From Limnohabitans sp. (GTDB lineage: Bacteria > Pseudomonadota > Gammaproteobacteria > Burkholderiales > Burkholderiaceae_C), in assembly GCA_023260735.1 (NCBI GenBank), contig JALQUL010000223.1, positions 1-19,471 on the forward strand: 19,471 nucleotides of DNA, given 5' to 3'. The notes under the pieces were generated by a model. It ran no database searches and was not told where the DNA came from. It saw only the letters and a list, made by a program, of their open reading frames with translations. The translations under genes and the position numbers were made by a program. Shown here one piece after another: positions 1-7,599 of the stretch (its first letter is position 1; each line of letters starts with the position of its first letter).

Positions 1-2079
1 GGTACCTTGGTGAACGTGCCTCTGGGAAAAAAAGAAATGTTAGGGGTGGTCTGGGAAGTGCTAGAACAAGCCCCCATAGAACTCAAATTAGAATCCATTC
101 AGTTCATTCACTACGCTTTAGTTGGCATTAGTCCACTTTCACAAGAATGGATGAGTTTGGTCAGCTTTACTGCCCGTTATTACCAGCGCTCTTTGGGAGA
201 AGTTGCAATTCATGCCTTGCCGGCAGGTTTTAAAAACCTAGATGAAGCCCAGCTTGCCAAAAGGTTGGCTAAATTAGCAAAACAAAGTCAAAAAGAGGCT
301 CTTCAAGCAAAAGCTAAAGCAGGGTCAGAAACACGCAGTTATCAACCATTATCAATTGATAATTTTCAACTCGCCACCGAGCAACAACAAGCACTAGAAC
401 AAATCCAAACACAACCTGGGCCATTTTTATTGTTTGGAGTTACTGGCAGTGGCAAAACCGAAGTGTATTTACAAGCTGCACAACAAGTGTTAAGCCAAGA
501 CCCCAAAGCACAAGTGCTTATTATGGTGCCTGAAATTAACTTAACACCACAATTGCAAGCCCAATTTAGCCAACGCTTCACCCAACAATGCGGCCCCATA
601 GGTGTAGTAGCTATTCACAGTGGCTTAACTGAAGTACAACGATTTAATCATTGGTTATTAGCCCATACCGGAGCAGCTAGAATTATTTTAGGCACTCGTC
701 TATCAATTTTTTCATCCATCCCCAATTTACAACTTATTGTGGTAGATGAGGAACATGACTCTAGTTATAAAAGCCAAGATGCGTCACGTTATTCTGCGCG
801 TGATTTGGCTGTTTACAGGGCTAATCAAATCAGCCTAATGGCGAAAAAACAAAACATTTTTAATCAATGTAAAATCATATTAGGTTCGGCAACCCCTTCC
901 CTTGAAAGCTGGTATCAATCTCGGCCCATCAGTCAAGGAGGACGTTACCAACGCCTGCACATGACGCAGCGTATTGGTCAGGGTGTTTTACCTCGATTGG
1001 TATTGGTTGATATGACGCAACAAGCCAAAGGGACGGTGCTTTGCCCAGAATTAATAGAGGCCATAAAGGCTAGGATTCAAAAGGGCGAACAAACCCTTAT
1101 TTTCTTAAATCGCAGAGGTTATGCCCCTGTTTTAGTGTGTAATGACTGTGGTTGGAAGAGCCAGTGCCCTCATTGCAGTGCTTTTAGAGTCTTTCATAAA
1201 CGCGACCGTACTTTACGTTGCCATCATTGTGGTTTTACCGATCGTGTCCCTAGGTCTTGCCCAAGTTGCGGTAATCTTGATATTTCTAGCCAAGGACGAG
1301 GCACCGAACAACTTGAAGAACAAATCACCGAATTGTTGATCAATGTACCACGCTTAGATGGCCAAGCCGCAAAAGTAATACGACTAGATGCTGACAGTAC
1401 CAAAAACAAAGGGAGCCTAGAGGCAAGTTTGGCCGAAATTCATGCCGGTCATGTCGATGTGATTGTGGGCACCCAAATGATTGCTAAAGGCCATGACTTT
1501 AGGAACATTACTTTGGTAGCAGCAGTTAACCCCGACTCGGCTTTGTTTTCAAGTGATTTTAGAGCCCCCGAGCGGCTCTTTAGCTTATTACTTCAAGCCT
1601 CTGGTAGAGCCGGCAGAGAAGCCTCTAAAAGTGAGGGGAGTGAAATGTGGATTCAAACCTTTAACCCCGATCATGCTTTATTCAAAGCTTTAGGGGCACA
1701 TGACTATGTAAGGTTTGCTGCCAAACAATTACAAGAGCGTGAACAAGCACAAATGTCACCTTTTAGTTTTTCTGCTCTATTAAGAGCCGATGCCAAGAGT
1801 CAAGAAGTGGCTCAAGGTTTTTTACAAAAAGTCAGCCAATTAGCAGAACAAGACCATGTGTTAAAAGAGTTAATGCAAGAAGTTTTACTGTATAGCCCAG
1901 TGCCAATGACGATATCAAAAGTCGCCAATATTGAGAGAGCACAACTCATGGTGGAATGCCATTCAAGAGCCTTTTTACAAAAGTTTTTAAGTAGGTGGCA
2001 GCATCTTCTAAGGCTAGAAGCCAAGCAAACCAAGGGGTTGATTAGGTGGGTGATGGATGTGGACCCACACGCTATTTAA
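1..2079 (+). CDS. priA: Primosomal replication restart helicase PriA (5'-partial)
   Basis: PriA is a 3'-to-5' superfamily 2 helicase that recognises stalled forks and helps reload DnaB. The reading frame is open to the left edge, and the first residues (GTLVNVPLGKKEMLGVVWEV) match the interior of the PriA N-terminal DNA-binding domain, so the true start lies upstream and the TTG at 7 is not it. Counting from that TTG: Walker A GVTGSGKT at 144-151, DEEH at 247-250, then a zinc-binding segment with four CxxC pairs (around 378-424) inserted between the helicase lobes, followed by VGTQMIAKGHDF and the arginine-finger motif GRAGR in the C-terminal lobe. All key motifs are present and the stop TAA is at 2077-2079. 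About 280 bp of gene-free DNA follow. The identification is very secure; only the upstream end is missing. Confidence 0.97.
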   Translation, partial: GTLVNVPLGKKEMLGVVWEVLEQAPIELKLESIQFIHYALVGISPLSQEWMSLVSFTARYYQRSLGEVAIHALPAGFKNLDEAQLAKRLAKLAKQSQKEALQAKAKAGSETRSYQPLSIDNFQLATEQQQALEQIQTQPGPFLLFGVTGSGKTEVYLQAAQQVLSQDPKAQVLIMVPEINLTPQLQAQFSQRFTQQCGPIGVVAIHSGLTEVQRFNHWLLAHTGAARIILGTRLSIFSSIPNLQLIVVDEEHDSSYKSQDASRYSARDLAVYRANQISLMAKKQNIFNQCKIILGSATPSLESWYQSRPISQGGRYQRLHMTQRIGQGVLPRLVLVDMTQQAKGTVLCPELIEAIKARIQKGEQTLIFLNRRGYAPVLVCNDCGWKSQCPHCSAFRVFHKRDRTLRCHHCGFTDRVPRSCPSCGNLDISSQGRGTEQLEEQITELLINVPRLDGQAAKVIRLDADSTKNKGSLEASLAEIHAGHVDVIVGTQMIAKGHDFRNITLVAAVNPDSALFSSDFRAPERLFSLLLQASGRAGREASKSEGSEMWIQTFNPDHALFKALGAHDYVRFAAKQLQEREQAQMSPFSFSALLRADAKSQEVAQGFLQKVSQLAEQDHVLKELMQEVLLYSPVPMTISKVANIERAQLMVECHSRAFLQKFLSRWQHLLRLEAKQTKGLIRWVMDVDPHAI

Positions 2080-2201
2080 AGCTTTAAAGCGTCTCATTTT
2101 TAATCATCAGCCACATCCAAAAAGTTGATAATCAGTGTTAGGCAAGGTTTCTAAAACTTAATATTTGTATGTGTATTCTGTTAGTAAATGAACTGTAAAG
2201 T

Positions 2202-2241
2202 GTATTTTTAACCCATCACTATTTTTTCGAGGTAAAAATAC
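2202..2241. repeat. AT-rich inverted repeat after priA
   Basis: GTATTTTTA at 2202-2210 is repeated as its exact complement TAAAAATAC at 2233-2241 across a 22-base loop. It lies in the 283-bp gap between priA and the DUF1289 gene. There is no T-run after it on the plus strand, so it is not a classical terminator. It may be chance in AT-rich DNA or an operator-like site. Nothing else convincing is seen in this gap apart from a TTGACT box at 2287-2292 without a well-spaced -10. Confidence 0.3.
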
Positions 2242-2362
2242 GCCAATAGATCATGTCAGCCCAGTCCTATTTAGATACTTAGGTGTTTGACTAAAGATTG
2301 CTTATGCACAGACCTAGATAGTTTCGTAAAATCAAATTATTCATTCATTCTTTATCATCAAA

Positions 2363-2608
2363 ATGTCTTCAGTACCAAACGACACCATTTCTCAATTACT
2401 ACAAGCGCGAGGCAAAATTGCCTTAAATAGCCAAGATGTAGTAACTTCCCCTTGCCTTTCGATTTGTACCATGGACGAAGAAACCAACTGGTGCAAAGGT
2501 TGTTTTAGAACCCTGGATGAAATCATTGCCTGGAGCAAATCTAGCAATGAACAAAAAAAGCAAAATTGGCAGCTCATTCTTAAAAGAGTCGAGGGAGACA
2601 TCTGGTGA
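2363..2608 (+). CDS. DUF1289 family Cys-rich small protein
   Basis: This 81-residue protein carries the DUF1289 signature: C31xxxC35-x8-C44xxC47 followed by FRTLDEIIAW. The four cysteines suggest a metal or Fe-S site; family members are often annotated as Fe-S proteins, but the function is not established. The N-terminal 25 residues are a variable extension. No clear Shine-Dalgarno sequence precedes the ATG. The stop overlaps the GTG start of the next gene by four bases (GTGA, 2605-2608), which implies translational coupling and a shared transcript. Family assignment is confident; role unknown. Confidence 0.9.
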   Translation: MSSVPNDTISQLLQARGKIALNSQDVVTSPCLSICTMDEETNWCKGCFRTLDEIIAWSKSSNEQKKQNWQLILKRVEGDIW

Positions 2609-3261
2609 AAACAATTGATTTTTATTTTGACTTTATTTCTCCCTACGCTTATTTGGCGTTTGAGCAACTTCCCAAAGCTTTAAGTTCGCACAGCTATACC
2701 GTCCGATATATTCCTATTATGTTTGGCGGCTTGTTGCTTGAACACGGGCAACTAGGTCCGGCAGAAATTGCTCCTAAACGTGAATGGACTTACCGACAAG
2801 TTTTATGGCAAGCGCATCAAATGGGCATTGATTTTAAAATGCCTCATAGTCACCCATTTAACCCTACCAGTTTGCTACGATTAAGCTTGGCATGTGCGCC
2901 TCAAGGCTTGCCTAATCGTTATGTAGTAGAAACCATTTTCAAGCATATTTGGACTAACGGATTGGAAGCAACTGATGCCGGCCGATTAGACCAACTAATT
3001 GAACAATTACAACCTAGCCTTGATTTCAATAGCCCAGAAATTAAAAACAGATTAAAAGACTTAGGACAGACTGCTTTGCAACACCAATTATTTGGTGTGC
3101 CAAGTTTTGTCGTTGATGACAAGGTTTTTTGGGGCCTTGACAGTTTAGCCATGTTAGATGCTTATTTAAAAGGGGATGAATGGTTTGAGCAAGATCATTG
3201 GGACAGTGTTACAAAACCAGTCTATGGCATTGCTAAACGTAGTCCACGACCTACGCCCTAA
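2605..3261 (+). CDS. 2-hydroxychromene-2-carboxylate isomerase-like protein (DsbA fold, kappa-GST related)
   Basis: This 218-residue protein begins with MKTIDFYFDFISPYAYLAFE, the typical start of the HCCA isomerase/kappa glutathione transferase family. Ser12 in the SPY motif replaces the CxxC of DsbA-type oxidoreductases and is the expected catalytic or glutathione-activating residue. A cis-proline loop (GVPSFVVDD) and a C-terminal FWGLDSLAMLDAYL segment complete the thioredoxin-like part, with the helical insert between. In naphthalene degraders such enzymes isomerise 2-hydroxychromene-2-carboxylate, but many chromosomal homologues lack a known substrate and no aromatic-degradation genes are adjacent here. 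The GTG start overlaps the DUF1289 stop, so the two are probably co-translated. There is no signal peptide, so it should be cytoplasmic. Confidence 0.88.
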   Translation: MKTIDFYFDFISPYAYLAFEQLPKALSSHSYTVRYIPIMFGGLLLEHGQLGPAEIAPKREWTYRQVLWQAHQMGIDFKMPHSHPFNPTSLLRLSLACAPQGLPNRYVVETIFKHIWTNGLEATDAGRLDQLIEQLQPSLDFNSPEIKNRLKDLGQTALQHQLFGVPSFVVDDKVFWGLDSLAMLDAYLKGDEWFEQDHWDSVTKPVYGIAKRSPRPTP

Positions 3262-3287
3262 TAACAATTAATTTTATATTTCAATTG

Positions 3288-4502
3288 ATGTTTGTTACGA
3301 ACCCACTCGCTTTAAGGGCAGACTATCCTCCATCTTTGCAGGCTATATTAAATAGCGAACAAGGTAATATCAGCAGCCAAATGCTCAAGCACTGGCCACT
3401 GCTTCAACAAGCCAAGTCCCCCTTAATTTCCCTACCCAGTTTGAGCCAACAATTAGGCGTTCAATCTATTCATATAAAAGACGAATCTAACCGTTCTGTT
3501 TTAAACAGTTTTAAAGTCTTAGGTGCACCAGTGGCACTTGTCCGTTTAATTATGCGTTTGTGGCCCGATCAAGCATTTCAAGCCGCTGATTTATTTGCTG
3601 GAAAACATCAACTTGCTTTAAAAGATTTTGTCGTCATTAGTGCCACCGACGGCAATCATGGTAGAGCTTTAGCGGCTGCTGCACAAAACATAGGTTGCCA
3701 ATGTGTGATTGTGATTCATGCCAATGTCAGCATCGAACGAGAGCAGGCTATTGCGCAATACGGTGCAAAAATCATTCGTATACAAGGCAATTATGATGAC
3801 TCGGTAAGAGAGGCAGCTGAACTTGCTCAAAAAAATAATTGGTGGGTGGTATCTGATACTTCTTATGATAACTATGAAGAAGTACCCCGTGATGTCATGC
3901 AGGGCTATGCCATCATGGCACAAGAAGTCTTAGAGCAAAACGCTAACCCGTTACAATGTCCCTACACCCATGTATTTTTACAAGGCGGAGTAGGCGGTTT
4001 AGCTGCTGGTGTGATTAGCCATTTTTGGCAGGTTTATGGGGCAAATAGGCCATACTTTATTGCTGTTGAACCCGATCAAGCCGATTGTATTTTGCAAAGT
4101 ATTGTGCATCAAAAACCTAGCTCGGCGTTGGGCAGTGGTGACTCACTGATGGCTGGTTTAGCTTGTGGGGAAGTGTCTCCCTTAGCCTGGAAGTTTTTAA
4201 AAAATTCAATTGATTGGGCTATTTCGATTCCCGACGAAGCAGCCGAAACTGCCATGCGTCAATTCGCATTTCCTCATTCAAACGATCAAGCCATTGTGAG
4301 TGGTGAATCTGGGGCTGCAGGCCTTGCTGGATTATTAGAAATTCTTAAAGTTCCAGGCTATTGTGCATCAATCCAACTCAATCCAAGCTCTAAAATTTTG
4401 CTTATTAACAGTGAAGGTGCAACTGCTCCTAGTGTTTATGAACAAATTGTAAGACGTAGTGCTTTTGAAATTGCTGGCCAGCTAAATAATGTACCTTTAT
4501 AA
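3288..4502 (+). CDS. dpaL: Diaminopropionate ammonia-lyase (PLP fold type II)
   Basis: The predicted enzyme converts 2,3-diaminopropionate to pyruvate and two ammonia. Its 404 residues match the E. coli YgeX/DpaL length (398). Hallmarks: KDESNRSVLNSFKVLG with the PLP-binding lysine at residue 76, the phosphate-loop region SATDGNHGRALA around 118-129 including the Asp that sets this family apart from threonine dehydratases, the Gly-rich QGGVGGLAAGV, and SGESGAAGLAG near the C-terminus. I place the start at the ATG at 3288 rather than the TTG one codon earlier; neither has a strong Shine-Dalgarno. The gene follows the isomerase by 26 bp, so it could belong to the same operon, and it ends 22 bp before a strong terminator. 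A more general threonine dehydratase-like activity is the alternative. Confidence 0.9.
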   Translation: MFVTNPLALRADYPPSLQAILNSEQGNISSQMLKHWPLLQQAKSPLISLPSLSQQLGVQSIHIKDESNRSVLNSFKVLGAPVALVRLIMRLWPDQAFQAADLFAGKHQLALKDFVVISATDGNHGRALAAAAQNIGCQCVIVIHANVSIEREQAIAQYGAKIIRIQGNYDDSVREAAELAQKNNWWVVSDTSYDNYEEVPRDVMQGYAIMAQEVLEQNANPLQCPYTHVFLQGGVGGLAAGVISHFWQVYGANRPYFIAVEPDQADCILQSIVHQKPSSALGSGDSLMAGLACGEVSPLAWKFLKNSIDWAISIPDEAAETAMRQFAFPHSNDQAIVSGESGAAGLAGLLEILKVPGYCASIQLNPSSKILLINSEGATAPSVYEQIVRRSAFEIAGQLNNVPL

Positions 4503-4524
4503 AACACAATAAAAGCCTACAATA

Positions 4525-4557
4525 AAAAAAGCGGATGAAAATTTCATCCGCTTTTTT
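4525..4557. terminator. Bidirectional rho-independent terminator
   Basis: A near-perfect hairpin, GCGGATGAA / TTCATCCGC (4531-4539 and 4543-4551), is flanked by A6 on the left and T6 on the right. The symmetry gives a U-tract on both strands, so it can end the dpaL transcript (plus) and the small membrane protein/MFS transcript (minus). It sits exactly between the two convergent units. Confidence 0.93.
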
Positions 4558-4577
4558 GTTGCACAAACTTATAAAAG

Positions 4578-4712
4578 TTAAGCGACTAACTTAGCTTCAA
4601 TTGACTGAACGCTACCGTGTTTTTCACCGCTCATATCAATATCACCACCCTTGCTCAACATAAACAAAGCCAAAGCAGCAAATGCGATAAAGCCAACAAC
4701 AATTTTCCACAT
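4578..4712 (-). CDS. Small single-pass membrane protein, 44 residues
   Basis: This minus-strand frame is too short for routine ORF calling. It starts with ATG at 4710-4712 behind a perfect AGGAG (complement of 4721-4725) at 8-base spacing, and ends with TAA at 4578-4580, 20 bases before the bidirectional terminator. The product begins MWKIVVGFIAFAALALFMLS, one hydrophobic helix without charged residues after Lys3, followed by a polar tail (KGGDIDMSGEKHGSVQSIEA). From memory, similar MWKI-VGF-FAALA...SKGGD-DM-GEKHG proteins occur in other Burkholderiales as hypothetical proteins. It lies downstream of the MFS gene in the same orientation with a hairpin between, so it may be partly co-transcribed with the transporter. 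Function unknown; I am confident it is a real gene from the ribosome site, helix and terminator. Confidence 0.85.
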   Translation of the reverse strand: MWKIVVGFIAFAALALFMLSKGGDIDMSGEKHGSVQSIEAKLVA

Positions 4713-4743
4713 AATTAAAACTCCTAATGAACAGTTGAAATAA

Positions 4744-4773
4744 AAACAAAAGCCCTTATTACAGGGCCTTTGT
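4744..4773 (-). terminator. Hairpin with U-rich tail between MFS gene and small membrane protein gene
   Basis: On the minus strand GCCCT (complement of 4763-4767) pairs with AGGGC (complement of 4752-4756) around a short loop, extended by AAA/TTT pairs with a bulge, and is followed by TTTTGTTTTTATTT. This looks like a weak intrinsic terminator or attenuator that would reduce read-through from the transporter gene into the small gene. Confidence 0.6.
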
Positions 4774-4806
4774 TACTTAACAGAAGGTAGCGTCTAGCAA
4801 GAGAGA

Positions 4807-6588
4807 TTAATCACCTGCGTAGATATCTACGTCTTTTGTTTCTTTCACAAACAACATACCGATTACGAATGTAACACCAGCAATGATGATTGGATACCAT
4901 AAACCATTGTACATATTACCTGTTTGAGCAACGATAGCGAATGCTGTAGTAGGTAACAAGCCACCGAACCAACCATTACCAATGTGGTAAGGTAAGGACA
5001 TTGATGTATAACGAATACGGGTTGGGAACATTTCTACCAACATGGCAGCGATAGGACCATAAACCATAGTTACTAAGATAACCAAGTAAGTAAGAATAGC
5101 AATCACCACTACTTTATTTACTTTAGCTGGATCAGCTTTAGCTGGATAGCCTTTTTCTTTCAATGCAGCAGATAAAGCAGCAGCCATTTGACCGTCTTTT
5201 ACTTTAGCAGCAGCCGCTTTTGCATTTTTATCAAATGCAGCCAAGGCAGCAGTTGCAGCTTTAATGTCGGCTTCTGGTTTGTTAGCCGCTTTAACCTCTT
5301 CCAACTTTTTAGCAGCAGCAACTTTTGCGTCAGCAATGTCGGCTTCTGTTAAGTTAGCAGAGCTGTAGCTAGTCACTACCACATCACCAATTTTAATGGT
5401 GGCTGGTGTACCGGCTGGAGCGTCAACTGTTTCATAGCTAACTGATGATGATGCTAATTTTTGTTTAGCAATATCACATGAGCTAGTGAATTTCACTGTA
5501 CCAGTTGGGTTGAACTGGAATGAACATTCAGCTGGATCAGCAGTTACCACTACTTTGCTAGCTTGTTGAGCAGCATGTAAGTCGGGGTTAGCTGCTTTTG
5601 TTAACGCATTAAATACTGGGAAATATGTTAATACTGCTAACAAACAACCAGCCATAATAATTGGCTTACGGCCAATTTTGTCAGATAAAGAACCAAATAC
5701 GATGAAGAATGGTGTACCGATAATGAGTGATGCAGCCACAAATAAGTTAGCAGTTGCGCCGTCCACTTTTAACGCTTGGGTTAAGAAGAACAAAGCGTAA
5801 AACTGACCTGTGTACCAAACTACTGCTTGACCAGCTGTTAAACCAACCAATGCCAAGATCACAATTTTCAAGTTTTTCCATTGACCGAAAGACTCAGACA
5901 AAGGAGCTTTAGAAGTTTTACCTTCGGCTTTCATTTTAGCGAAAGCGGGTGATTCGTTCATTGATAAACGAATCCAAACGGAAATACCCAATAAAATAAT
6001 GGATACGACGAAAGGAACGCGCCAGCCCCAATCAGCAAATGCGTCTTCACCGATGGCAACACGTGTACCTAAAATTACCATTAAAGATAAAAACAAACCT
6101 AAAGTAGCGGTTGTTTGAATCCATGCTGTGTAGGCACCACGACGGCCTTGTGGTGAATGCTCAGCCACATAAGTAGCAGCACCACCGTACTCACCACCTA
6201 AAGCCAAACCTTGCAACATACGCAAAGCGATCAAAATAACAGGAGCTGCTACACCGATAGTGGCGTAATTTGGCAAAATACCTACGATAAATGTAGATAA
6301 ACCCATTAATAAAATGGTAACCAAGAAAGTATATTTACGGCCAATCATGTCGCCTAAACGGCCGAACACTAAAGCACCGAACGGGCGAACAATAAAGCCT
6401 GCAGCAAAAGCCAACAAAGCAAAAATGAACGCTGAGCCTTCATCAAGACCACTAAAGAATTGCTTAGCAATAATGGCTGCTAATGAACCATATAGGTAAA
6501 AGTCATACCATTCAAATACTGTACCCAGTGAAGAAGCGAAGATAACCTTCTTTTCTTCGGGTGACATTGGGCGAATCTCATTTGCCAT
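4807..6588 (-). CDS. MHS-family MFS transporter with large periplasmic insertion
   Basis: This 593-residue 12-helix transporter belongs to the metabolite:H+ symporter branch (ProP, KgtP, ShiA). Signs are GTVFEWYDFYLYG at 22-34, GRLGDMIGRKYT at 76-87 in the loop between helices 2 and 3, LGGEYGGAATYVAEH at 130-144, and the second-half repeat of the loop motif SDKIGRKPI at 302-310. The family is usually 430-450 residues; the excess is a block at about 335-490 between helices 8 and 9, predicted periplasmic. It has two cysteines (355 and 371) that could pair, then an Ala/Lys/Glu-rich stretch likely to be helical. Transport resumes with the helix VVVIAILTYLVILVTMVYG. The ATG start is supported by AGGAG (complement of 6595-6599). 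The substrate cannot be read from sequence; organic acids or betaine-type solutes are typical. It is transcribed away from the phosphoesterase/kinase pair. Confidence 0.92.
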   Translation of the reverse strand: MANEIRPMSPEEKKVIFASSLGTVFEWYDFYLYGSLAAIIAKQFFSGLDEGSAFIFALLAFAAGFIVRPFGALVFGRLGDMIGRKYTFLVTILLMGLSTFIVGILPNYATIGVAAPVILIALRMLQGLALGGEYGGAATYVAEHSPQGRRGAYTAWIQTTATLGLFLSLMVILGTRVAIGEDAFADWGWRVPFVVSIILLGISVWIRLSMNESPAFAKMKAEGKTSKAPLSESFGQWKNLKIVILALVGLTAGQAVVWYTGQFYALFFLTQALKVDGATANLFVAASLIIGTPFFIVFGSLSDKIGRKPIIMAGCLLAVLTYFPVFNALTKAANPDLHAAQQASKVVVTADPAECSFQFNPTGTVKFTSSCDIAKQKLASSSVSYETVDAPAGTPATIKIGDVVVTSYSSANLTEADIADAKVAAAKKLEEVKAANKPEADIKAATAALAAFDKNAKAAAAKVKDGQMAAALSAALKEKGYPAKADPAKVNKVVVIAILTYLVILVTMVYGPIAAMLVEMFPTRIRYTSMSLPYHIGNGWFGGLLPTTAFAIVAQTGNMYNGLWYPIIIAGVTFVIGMLFVKETKDVDIYAGD

Positions 6589-6833
6589 AAATTACTCCTC
6601 TAATGTAATAGTTCCTAAACTGGACAGGTGGACTTTGTTTGACCAGGCTTGCACTCGTCTTACATAAGCTGTAATTTAGACCTAGACCTAGGGTAAGCCC
6701 TATCAAAATTCAGTAAATATTTTGATTTCAGTCTTTCAGAAATGAACCTTGATTGCATTAATTGTCTAATTTATGATTCAATTAACTGGTTAAAATTCAT
6801 CTACGCTTTTTGCGTTTTCTCATATTTTTATCA

Positions 6834-6840
6834 TTTGGAG
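6834..6840 (+). promoter_or_regulatory. Ribosome binding site selecting the TTG start at 6847
   Basis: TTTGGAG ends 6 bases before the TTG at 6847. The product from that TTG begins directly with the phosphoesterase core, whereas the upstream ATG at 6742 would add 35 hydrophobic, Cys/Tyr-rich residues with no family counterpart. The site therefore decides the start. Confidence 0.7.
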
Positions 6841-6846
6841 ACTATT

Positions 6847-7599
6847 TTGAAATTGGCTTTGTTATCCGATCTTCACGCCAATTTACATGCCCTTGAGGCC
6901 TGTTTATTACATGCCAAAAATCAAGGTGCAAACCGATTTGCATTTTTAGGCGATTTAGTGGGTTATGGTGCCTTTCCAAACGAAGTCACCCAATTGGTCA
7001 TGCAATATCACGATGAGGGAGCTCTGGTAATTAAGGGCAATCATGATGAAATGGCGGTTAATCCACCCATTGTGGTTGAAACCTATGGAGCAAGTACAGC
7101 CGCTTGGACTCACGATCAGCTCAACAATGAACAACTACGATTTCTTGATCAACTTCCGCTATCTTTGCAAGAAGATGAATGTTTTTTAGTCCATGCCAGT
7201 GCCGACGAGCCCCATAAATGGCGCTATGTGACCGACGAAAGAACCGCTAGCAACAGTCTTGCTGCAGTGACCGTTTGGCCTAAGGTAAGGTATGTGTTTT
7301 GTGGCCATGTGCATCAACAAACTCTTTATTACCGAGGTAAAGGGCCAAGCTTAATGCAATTCACTCCTCACCCAACTGTGCCTATTCCAGTGAATAAACA
7401 CCGCTCATGGTTGGCTACCGTGGGATCAGTCGGACAACCCCGAGATGGCAACAATAGAGCCATGTACGCCATACTAGATACTGATAAAAATCAATTAATT
7501 TTTTTTAGAGTCGCTTATGATTATCTAAGCGCAGCTCAAGCAATCCGTGATGCTGGCATTCCTGAATTTTTTGCAAACCGATTGGAAACAGGCAGATGA
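6847..7599 (+). CDS. Calcineurin-like metallophosphoesterase (predicted phosphatase partner of the kinase)
   Basis: A 250-residue two-metal phosphoesterase of the YfcE/PPP-like type. Counting from the TTG start, every expected ligand is visible: D8 and H10 (SDLHAN), D36 (LGDLVGYG), N65 and H66 (KGNHDE), H116 (LVHAS), H154 and H156 (CGHVH), and a closing TVGSVGQPRDGN. It should be cytoplasmic and bind Mn, Fe or Ni. Its stop overlaps the kinase ATG by four bases (ATGA at 7596-7599), so the two are made together. I infer, but cannot show, that it removes phosphates added by that kinase; a nucleotide phosphodiesterase role is the main alternative. An upstream in-frame ATG at 6742 exists but adds an implausible N-terminus. 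Confidence 0.9.
   Translation: MKLALLSDLHANLHALEACLLHAKNQGANRFAFLGDLVGYGAFPNEVTQLVMQYHDEGALVIKGNHDEMAVNPPIVVETYGASTAAWTHDQLNNEQLRFLDQLPLSLQEDECFLVHASADEPHKWRYVTDERTASNSLAAVTVWPKVRYVFCGHVHQQTLYYRGKGPSLMQFTPHPTVPIPVNKHRSWLATVGSVGQPRDGNNRAMYAILDTDKNQLIFFRVAYDYLSAAQAIRDAGIPEFFANRLETGR

Noticed and set aside
6742..6846. N-terminal extension of the phosphoesterase from ATG at 6742
   Set aside because: Adds a Cys/Tyr-rich segment not seen in the family; a TTTGGAG site and the family start point to TTG at 6847.
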